Assembly: GCA_011799875.1 (NCBI GenBank)
Contig: CM022297.1
Location: 536,271,479-536,335,478 of the forward strand
Source: Thinopyrum elongatum
Lineage: Eukaryota; Streptophyta; Magnoliopsida; Poales; Poaceae
Reading direction: 5' to 3'
DNA length: 64,000 nucleotides
Below, in pieces: positions 56,659-64,000 of this stretch. The notes below the pieces were generated by a model. It was not told the origin of the DNA, made no database searches, and worked only from the letters and a program-made list of their open reading frames with translations. Positions within the stretch are counted from its first letter, which is position 1; every line of letters begins with the position of its first letter. A program made the translations under genes and the position numbers.

Positions 56659-57867
56659 ATGTCGCAATCGCAGAAGTGCTCGTGTGCCAACCGCAATTGC
56701 TTCCATGAGTACGTGCAAAACCGCAAACAATTCAAATGACATGAACCTGATCTATCCAGATTTTTTTTTTAAACTGATCCATCCAACCAGTTTGCTAATT
56801 GTTTTGTTATGTACAGCGGTTGTGCTTGTTTCACAAAGGAAGGGGTCTGCTCTAAGGACTGCAAGTGCCGTGGTAAGTGCAAGAATATCTTGGATAATGA
56901 AGAGACGATCGCAGAGAAATTCGCTGAACACACCAAGAACAAAGCTCCTGCCACCCAAACGCTTCCCTTGGGCTAAGCCATTCCCAGCACGAAAACCAGG
57001 GTCTACGCCACCGTGCAGCTGTCCCACCTCCCAGTGCCAAAACGGGTATGCAGAGTTGAATTATGTCAAGCAGATGCATCCATCAACTAGCTAGTTAATT
57101 GATACATTATTTGTCCGGTGCTGCAATTTTACTGTTGCTTGTTGATATGCTGCGTGCAGGAACTGCAGATGTAACAGGGCTGGCTTGCCTTGTTGTGACC
57201 GCTGCAAGTGCAAGGACTGCAGAAATCGGGAGAAGCTCCAGGATCTATTCCCGGGCAGCGGGATCAAGGGAGAGGTTCCTGCTTCAGGTCCGACCATGAC
57301 GACTCGTGGGGCGGCGCAGGTATCTTCTTCTTCTTTAGAGGAGAGCACACTACATTCATGAATACCGGTGGAAATGCTCTGACCTCTGCCAAGTACCTGA
57401 AACGCGGCGCGCTTATTTCAGGCTGCCAAGGAGTCTGCTGTGGGGTGTAAATGCCAAACCAAATGCGCCAGTCGCTGCGGTTGCGTGAAGCGTAACATCA
57501 AGTGCTCCTCAAAATGCAAGTGCAAAGTGTGCGGCAATGACAACGGGAGCAGATTTCGTGAGCACACCACTTTCTCTTCCCTTTATTTATGCGTCTCTTC
57601 CCTGAGTGATCAATCACACTCGTGTAATTTTCTCTCTTGTTCTGTGTTGATGTACGCAACAGCCAATAAGTCCAAGGCGGGACCCGGAGGTCAAGGAGGT
57701 ACCCGCTGCAGCAGCAGCGCTGTCGAATCGACGGGCAAACGGCCAAAACACGTTGTAAGTTTGCTCCTCTTCTTACTCGTGCAGAGAAATCATCGTAGTG
57801 TATATATGTCTGTTCATCAGGGATAAACAAATAACCCTGGTGATCTGCTCCTTTTGTGCAGGGATGA
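56659..57867 (+). CDS. CXC gene C: small protein with CXC motifs, frame needs a cryptic intron
   Basis: Predicted exons: 56659-56708, 56817-56872, 56988-57045, 57160-57319, 57422-57557, 57663-57754, stop at 57865-57867. Motif 1 starts CSCANRNC and, unspliced, continues complete through CKCRGKC. That reading then hits TAA near 56976, out of frame with motif 2. A GT-AG intron 56873-56987 (GTAAGT donor, TTCCCAG acceptor) restores the frame to KPGSTPPCSCPTSQC but removes the last Cys of motif 1. Motif 2 has canonical C-x-C-x4-C-x4-C-x-C-x6-C-x3-C-x-C-x2-C spacing. Motif 3 (CKCQTKCASRCGC start) is coded by one exon and has x3 in the first two gaps. The Tyr position is Gly, Asn or Arg. Total about 185 residues, ending in a Gly-rich KRPKHV tail. 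It may be a real variant or a decaying copy. Confidence 0.62.
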
Positions 57868-57880
57868 CAGTAGGCTTCAG

Positions 57881-57977
57881 ACACCAGAGCATGATGCAAG
57901 TCACCTTACATACTTACCATCCTCAAGACATACGAGAGCATGATGCAAGTCACCTTACTTACTTACCATCCTCAAGT
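57881..57977 (+). repeat. 47-bp tandem repeat in the 3' UTR of gene C
   Basis: Two copies of AGAGCATGATGCAAGTCACC-type text, equivalent to the duplication in gene B and absent from gene A. Confidence 0.8.
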
Positions 57978-57999
57978 CACCTCCTGTTCAGATATCTCC

Positions 58000-58974
58000 C
58001 ACTGTAAAGCACAGCCAGGTTCCTGTAGATTCCTTGTAATGGTTGATTACTCGAAGCAAGCACGGCGAAAACTCCATGATCTGCGATGTCGTTAGCCTCA
58101 GAACGTGGTCTTGATCAGACGGATAGATACTTGAGAACATACATATACATACTCATGTAGGAATATTTGGCGTCATCAGTCGGCGTCCATACATACCGCC
58201 TGGAAAGGGTTGGTTCAGCTACTTCTTATGCATACAATACATAGTTCCAGCAAATGATTTCTCTCTTATATACTTTAGGAATATTCCGATGGTGTTTGAA
58301 ACCCAATGTAGTATGGATCTGATGTGCATAAACAAAGATGCCTGGTGGCGTTATGATCTGCATTGCGTTACATAATCTGATGATATGCTCTCACTCATGT
58401 TTGCATCATCACATTCTTAATTCTATGGCTGCATCTTGCACTCTTCTTTTATTGGTGATTCATCTGTGACGCCGGACAAATCGCATGCAAGCTGTACTCT
58501 GAAGGAGGCAAAACAAATTGTTGATGTCAAATTGATCGATGCCGGGATTCTTTTCTACTCCCTCTGTAAACGCTCTTATATTAGTTTACAGAGGGAGTAC
58601 TAGTTTTCTGCAGTAGAGTTGTTTAGCTTGCCCTATACGCATGCACCATTTGGTTCAGTAAGCGTCGGTTTTTTGTCCACTGAGAAAATACAGTTGCATA
58701 GCCGTCAGTTGTACGAAGCTGAACTGATGATGCAAGATACTCACTCGAGCAGAAAACCAAGAATCTAACTCACTAACTAATAAAAATAAAGAATAAATAC
58801 GCAAACAACATCCACAATTCAAGGGTTCGAGCATCAAACAAGAGATGCCTAGAAGATGTTCCGTTCAGTCCTCCAGTGGCTCAGATGCTCTCGGACGAAC
58901 TATGAAGAACTACGGCTTCGGTGCAAAACGTTTGTTTTTTCTACAAAGAAGGCCCAGGTCTGACGTTAAATAAA
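58000..58974. other. 3' flank of gene C
   Basis: Aligns in order with the 3' flanks of genes A and B and with the relic at 12239-12900. It probably includes the polyadenylation region. A 40-bp mini-Stowaway remnant lies at 58558-58597. Confidence 0.55.
58558..58597. mobile_element. 40-bp Stowaway-like remnant
   Basis: CTCCCTCTGTAAACGCTCTT and its near-complement AGTTTACAGAGGGAG are separated by almost nothing and flanked by TA on both sides. It is a deletion product reduced to its inverted repeats, or a very short element. Confidence 0.8.
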
Positions 58975-60055
58975 AGGAAAACTATATTTTTCGTCCCTCA
59001 ACTCTTTCGAGAGTATAGAAATGGTCCCTCAACTGTAAAACCAGAAAATTTTGGTCCTTAACTATTCAAACCGGATAAGTTTAGTCCCTCGTACCACTTT
59101 GGCTTTTTTTTCTGACTTGGAGTGGTTTTGACTAAAACCAGTCACATCAACATGTACAAATGTGCAGGGTCCCACCTGTCAGCCTCAGGAAAAAAAAGAA
59201 TAATAGCTTAAAATAAAATGCGTCGCACAGGTTTCAAACTTATAGGACCACAAGCACTCCGTATCAGTAGGTAACCAATACACAACGGATGCTATGTATT
59301 ACACAGTCAAGTATAAAATCTTTAGTAAGTTTCGTAGATGTTAAGCATGTTCACTGTACAATGATATTAACTCATTTAAAAGCGATTTATTTTTCTTATT
59401 TTTTGCAGCTTCAGTCCTCTGCACATATGTTATTTCTTTTTCTGAACTCATGTGCACAATGAAGTAGCTATATTGATGTGTAAGCATTTATATATAACAA
59501 ATGTACGAATGTCAAAATTGGTAAAATAATGCAGTGGTTCTTACTCATTTTTCTTAATTTAATAGCTAACTCGTCTGCACCCAGCATTCCGTGTTTGAGT
59601 ATAAGAAGAAAAAAAAGTATCTCTCAGTATAAGGATATATGAAAATTTTAATGAAGCCGAATTCTATTTCTATCCATTATCATGTCAGGTGCGTTTTGAT
59701 AAATAATTTATACAATGTATTTGTCCACATCACAAGAAAGATTACTCGCTGGGTGGCTGGCCCGTGCTTGCAGTTTGGGCGAGGTGCCCTGTTCGAGTAA
59801 GTTGACCGACGATATTTTTTTGCGCGTCTTTTATTTATTTTTACACCACATACTGTACTAGTTTCGACCACTAACAGCCTGGTCGCACGGTTCCAAACAA
59901 AAACCAGTCCACGTCAGCAAAATATCAGCCAAAGCGGTATGAGGGACTAAACTTATCCGGTTTTGAAAATTGGGGGACTGCAATTTGTTGGTTTTGAAGC
60001 TGAGGGACCATTTCTATACTTTCAAAAAGTTGAGGGACCAAAAATATACTAACCA
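58975..60055. mobile_element. Mutator-like (MULE) non-autonomous element
   Basis: 1,081 bp with long inverted repeats of about 110 bp (TATTTTTCGTCCCTCAACTC... and ...GTTGAGGGACCAAAAATATA). A perfect 9-bp target duplication TTAAATAAA lies at 58966-58974 and 60056-60064. There is no transposase frame inside. The 9-bp duplication and long TIRs are diagnostic of Mutator. Confidence 0.9.
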
Positions 60056-60064
60056 TTAAATAAA

Positions 60065-60592
60065 TGATGCCATGAAAAACAGAAAATGGTGAAAGATACA
60101 AGCTACATGACGCCGCATGATCAGCTAACAAGACACTCGACAAAAACAAGCAAACCAAAAAATAAAACAAAAGATCAAAGCTAAGGTCCTCATCCACTAA
60201 GTCACCGCACCAATGGAGCAGAGATGAGTGAGAAACATGAAACGAGTAGAGCGAAGGAGATGGGAGCGGAAGAAGAGTCAGTGTAGATCATACTTGAAGG
60301 CCCTCGAACTGTTCACGAACGATCCCTCGAACAGAAGACCGAAATCACGACCTCTCCACAGTTTACAAGCGTGCGGTCTTCACGATCTGGCAGCACTTGG
60401 CCGTCCAGAGCTAACCGATGCCGAAGAATTAGAGGGATAAGATTAGAACCACACTGGTCTTCTAATTATGATGATTAGAGAGGATCTAGATCTAGCTCTA
60501 ATTAGATCAAATAGAATTAGAAATAGAGAACTAGAGAACTAGAGAACTAGAGGAGGCTTCAAAACTTGCGTCCAAAGGCCAAAATCCTCTAG
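60065..60592. other. Upstream region of the right-hand gene
   Basis: No gene recognised. A short tandem AGAACTAG repeat occurs near 60525-60552. Some of the text (CTCCACAGTTTACAAGCG, CACTTGGCCGTCCAGAGC) reminds me of Triticeae LTR sequence, but no LTR ends were found. Confidence 0.35.
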
Positions 60593-60600
60593 TATATATA
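60593..60600 (+). promoter_or_regulatory. TATA box of the right-hand gene
   Basis: TATATATA, followed by a GC-rich leader; transcription would start around 60620-60630. Confidence 0.5.
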
Positions 60601-60618
60601 GGTTAAAGGGAGAGAGGG

Positions 60619-61136
60619 GTGGCCAACTTGGGGAGGGTTTTCCCGGAAAATCCTATTCGCCGCTTATTGCGGCAAAATGTCGAGGCGCCGCACACCCCCT
60701 CGTCTCGAGTGGGCCGGCCTTTTTATTTCCTCTTCCGTGTCCCTTTTCCTCCCTTGCCCCGACTCGTTCGTCGACAGAGAAGCCACAACTTTCCCTTCCT
60801 CCCTCGCCTTTCGCTTCCTCCGCCGGCCGCTACTTCTTCTGCTTCCTCCGCCGGCCGCTGCTTCTTCTGCTTCCTCCGCCGGCCGCTGCTTCTTCTGCTT
60901 CCTCCGCCGGGATCCTACTCCGCAAGAGACTGCCGCCCTCGTAAGCAGCCGGCGGGCCTCTCTACTCCCTATTCATCCGCGCCATCGCATCAGATCTGGC
61001 TGAGCTCGTCGCGTTGGATGTCTTTTTTGCAGTTTTTCTGTGTCTCGTCGGCTAGGGTTCAGCCAAGCTCGGCGTCTGCTAGGGTTCCGTCAAGCTCGGT
61101 GTCGTCTAGGTCCCCGTCAAGCTCGGCATCAACAAG
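60619..61136 (+). other. GC-rich first exon, open and in frame with the next exon
   Basis: One frame from ATG 60619 is open for 172 codons up to the donor at 61137 (AAG before GTAACA). After splicing to 62385 it enters the MPRLYKYP frame without a break (AG plus G gives Arg, then SPSTLN). The last part reads SSASARVPSSSVSSRSPSSS, a Ser-rich stretch. ATG 60619 lies almost at the expected transcription start and the exon holds a 28-bp repeat that rotates frame, so the in-frame ATG at 61018 is the likelier start if the exon is coding. It may simply be 5' UTR. Confidence 0.45.
60813..60910 (+). repeat. 28-bp tandem repeat, three and a half units
   Basis: GCTTCCTCCGCCGGCCGCTG-type units at 60813, 60841, 60869 and a partial at 60897. 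The period is not a multiple of three. Confidence 0.9.
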
Positions 61137-62384
61137 GTAACATGCCCAATTCCCCCCGTTGTGTTCCTTGCTCCCTATGTGGTACCGCGCGATCTAGCCG
61201 TTTTTGTTCCATTTAGCGTTGGTCAAGTGTTGCTAGGGTTTTGTAGGGGGCTTTGGTTGCAGTGGTGGTGTTTTGGATGTTCTGGAGATTAGACAAGGGG
61301 GTTGTGTTCAGAGATCTGGATTAGGGGTATGATTCAGCATGATGATGTTAGGGGGTTGTGTTCAGAGATTTGGATTCAGGGTATGATTTCAGCATGATGT
61401 TGTTAGGGGGTTGTGTGTTCTGGCACTTTGTCCTTGGGATTTTTTGTTTGTTTTGTTGATGATGATAGGTGCTTTGTGTAGCATGGTGTAGTAGTTCTTA
61501 TCTGTGTTTTTCTGAATTTTGTAGTAGCATCAAGGTTCTTTGTTGTTCATAGATGCATCCACAAAACCCTAGCCTAGCCTGGCCTAGTGAGTGGAAAAAG
61601 CGACTTTCAGGGTTCCGACGCGTGGGGTGTGGGGAAACGAAGCGAATGCGAACGGTAGGAATAGGTGGAACCAACGATCAGTGGCTACTTTTATTGTTGT
61701 TTGCTGTGAAGTTATATGTCTTTTTTTTTGTTAATCTGATGCTTACTACAGTGGCTACTTTTTATTGTGCCCTTTCTTTTTGCCTGAGAGTGATGTTATG
61801 AGGAATTGAATAAGTAATAGATAATAATTTTAATGCATTCCCGGGGCAAGAGTGAATGCTGTTTTTCGAGGTTGTTGAACTTGTGGCATTTTTTTATACA
61901 TTGATTCCTGTTAATTCACTGCTTTATATTTGATTAGAGAATCACTCTTCTTTTTTTTACAACAAACCATGAAATAAGATATGAATAAGATATGTTTAAA
62001 CGACAGTTTGAGAATAACTTTTGTGTGCTACCTTTTTTCACATATGGATGGTTCTCGTGCTAGTTTTGTCATTTTAGACGAGTGTTATTAGGTGATGTGA
62101 TATATATTCATAAGATGTGATTGTAGTTTTTCATATATGATGTTAACCCAGTAATGCAAGATGAAACTTGCAAGATGTGGCACTTTTTATTTTGATAGTT
62201 TTTCATATATGATGTTAACCCAGTAATGCAAGATGAAACTTGCAAGATGTGGCACTTCTTATCTGCTTTTTGCTCTTTTTATTTATTTTTCAAATGTGTT
62301 TACATGTTTTTAATTGTCATACTTTCTTCTGTGTATTTAATTAGTCTTTGTTTCATGACCTTACTTTTTTAAATTATTATACAG
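61137..62384 (+). other. Intron 1 of the right-hand gene
   Basis: GT donor at 61137 and TATACAG acceptor at 62378-62384, about 1.25 kb, T-rich. Near 62125-62260 a 66-bp segment (TTTTTCATATATGATGTTAA to GATGTGGCACTT) is duplicated in tandem. No other feature. Confidence 0.6.
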
Positions 62385-62403
62385 GTCTCCCTCAACTCTA
62401 AAC

Positions 62404-63680
62404 ATGCCTAGACTTTACAAATATCCTGCTGGTACCATCAAGCACAGGTTTTCTACCATCAGGTGGCATAAGGCAGTTTCTGATTTAAGTGATAATCAAA
62501 AGTCGTTTGTTAGGAAATATGAGCTCGATAATCTTGTGAATATTCATCCTCACTTAATGGTTCCAATACCAATTCTTCAATGGGTTGCGGACCACTTAAA
62601 TTGCAATGGGACTGGAGTTCTCGGAAAGGGTGATAAAATAATTCATCTAAGAAGAGACATGGTAATCCAGGTTTTTGGGATCCGTTCTGGTTCTGTGCCT
62701 TTTCCTCTGGACAGCACAGATCCAGTTGTCGTGGCTAGAGTGTTACAGCTTAGGTCTCAGTATCTCGGTAATGGCCAGAAGAACATTCAATTTGATAGTA
62801 TCATCACTATCATGAAGAATGACAAGACCGAGGAAGGTTTCATCCGGAGTTTATTATTTCTGTTCATAAGTTCTGTGTTCTGCCCAACCACTCGAAATTA
62901 TGCAAATTGGAAAATTCTTTATGGGCTCCACGACATTAGCAAGCTGAAGACCTTTGATTTGGCTCAACTTTGCATTGATCACTTGAACAAAGAAATTGAT
63001 AATTTCAGCACCAATCTATTCAATAGAACTGAAACTGCATTGAACAATTCAATCTATGTTGGTGGATGCTTACCTTTAGCTGCTGTAAGTTTTATAATTT
63101 TCCCTACTTTTCATTTTTTTAAATGTATTGTTAAGCTATGCAATTTTTGTTTATAGTCACTGATTTGCTGTTTCATGTTCTCTTATGATTCCCAATATTC
63201 TTAGATTGTCTATCTGGACTTTGTGGACTTCACAAAAGCTTCTCAACAACGAAGTATCAATTATGGAGTCCCTAGAATGGCATATATTCAGAATGACGAC
63301 TTTGACTATCTAGCTACAGTGGACTTAAACACAAGATCCAAGAAGCCGTTTGCATTGGGATTCTTACCAGTAAGCTTGTTCTATCCTTTTTTTGGCATTT
63401 GTTTAACTGACGACAAAAGTTGCAGAAAATAGTTTCAAACAATAAGGAGCAAATGTTTTCATTCTTAATTCTTTGGAATGACATTTTTCTTGGTTTCATG
63501 GTCTTGTTTTAAGAACATTCAGACCTGTTTGTTGACTTTGTTTTTTCTTTTCAGCTGAAAGACATTTCTAGGACACCTTACGGTGCTCGTGCAATTGTAT
63601 TGGCTCAAGAGAAGTGGACCAAAGCCCCACAGAGTTATGATGTTGAGGAAAATCTCATTCCAAACTCCAATGACATCTGA
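62404..63680 (+). CDS. Plant-mobile-domain-like protein of a grass-expanded family
   Basis: Exons 62404-63084, 63205-63369 and 63555-63680, all phase 0 with GT-AG borders, give 323 residues. It contains IHLRRDMVIQVFGIRSGSVP, FVRKYELDNLVNIH, IKNDKTEEGFIRSLLFLF-like text, SSVFCPTTRNYANWKI, then YVGGCLPLAAIVYLDFVDF. Order and wording match, from memory, the abundant grass proteins with a plant-mobile/aminotransferase-like fold that often end in a Ulp1-type protease; these are related to transposon proteins. No protease domain is visible here. The TGA is followed in frame by NVASTSNSNPE and a GTATGT donor, so it may be a nonsense mutation in a longer gene that runs off the window. Biochemical function is unknown. 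Confidence 0.7.
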
Positions 63681-64000
63681 AATGTTGCATCTACATCGAA
63701 CAGTAATCCAGAAGTATGTTTATCTGCTTGTTATTAACCTTTTGTTTACCAATACATTTTAGTCTTCTCACTTCAGTGTCATAGCAGAACTAGGAAATCA
63801 GTTGCCATATGTCTATAGTCTGTTCGCAACAAAACAGATTGCATAATATGTTCCTAATATAACATATGATTACTCAAAAATAGAATGAGTTTTGCATTCA
63901 TAAAATGAACATACTGTGTTCGTACTCTCAACTGAGATAGGAATTTTGCTAGAGGTAATTTCGTCCTTGTCAATTAGGCGGTTCTCTATTGTATTGACAT
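63681..64000 (+). other. Downstream of the right-hand gene
   Basis: T-rich DNA after a possible donor (GTATGT at 63714), consistent with an intron of a longer gene or a 3' flank. No feature recognised before the window ends. Confidence 0.4.

Noticed and set aside
59925..60197. 90-codon minus-strand frame
   Set aside because: It crosses the right end of the MULE and its target duplication, so it cannot be an ancestral gene.

Overview
The window looks like nuclear DNA of a Triticeae grass (wheat, Aegilops or barley group). This is inferred from Angela/BARE-type copia LTRs, an Athila-like gypsy element, CACTA and Harbinger/Tourist fragments, many Stowaway MITEs with the CTCCCTCCGT terminus, a Helitron with a grass-type 3' hairpin, and intron-rich genes with GT-AG splice sites. 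No bacterial, organellar or viral gene set is seen, and no tRNA gene was found.

Layout. 0-9.5 kb: CACTA end, a decayed LINE/RNase H-type pseudogene, and F-box copy 1 cut off by a truncated Athila-like element that itself carries a solo Angela LTR. 9.5-13.1 kb: F-box copy 2 (nearly complete, one-base frameshift), then a relic of the 3' flank of a CXC gene. 13.7-16.3 kb: a dead LINE. 16.4-27.4 kb: two tandem genes (A and B) for small cysteine-rich proteins with three CXC (tesmin/TSO1-like) motifs each. 27.7-30.9 kb: Harbinger and CACTA remnants, telomere-like repeats split by a Tourist MITE, and a 1.5-kb repeat. 30.9-52.25 kb: the second tandem copy of that repeat, split by a nested stack of insertions. 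The stack is a Helitron of about 17.7 kb, holding a copia element of 12.8 kb (CGTCT target duplication), holding a 4.2-kb solo LTR. A CACTA element and MITEs sit in the remaining part. 52.25-58.9 kb: a third CXC gene (C) with a different 5' region and a chimeric intron. 59-60 kb: a Mutator-like element with a perfect 9-bp target duplication. 60.6-64 kb: a spliced gene resembling the grass-expanded plant-mobile-domain-like family, possibly running past the right edge.

The most distinctive system is the CXC cluster. Three paralogues each encode three CXC motifs, where ordinary TCX/LIN54-type proteins have two. In all nine motifs the tyrosine that precedes the fourth cysteine (the DNA-contacting residue of LIN54) is replaced. 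The first two motifs of every gene are split by a phase-2 intron at exactly the same residue, which points to growth by exon-pair duplication. Each copy has its own lesion or novelty: a 21-bp in-motif duplication in A, a minisatellite linker in B, and a frame-breaking exon or cryptic 115-bp intron in C. The duplications also provide empty sites that date several transposon insertions.

All gene models are hand-read from splice consensus and paralogue comparison. Family names for repeats come from memory of termini and need a TREP or RepeatMasker search.
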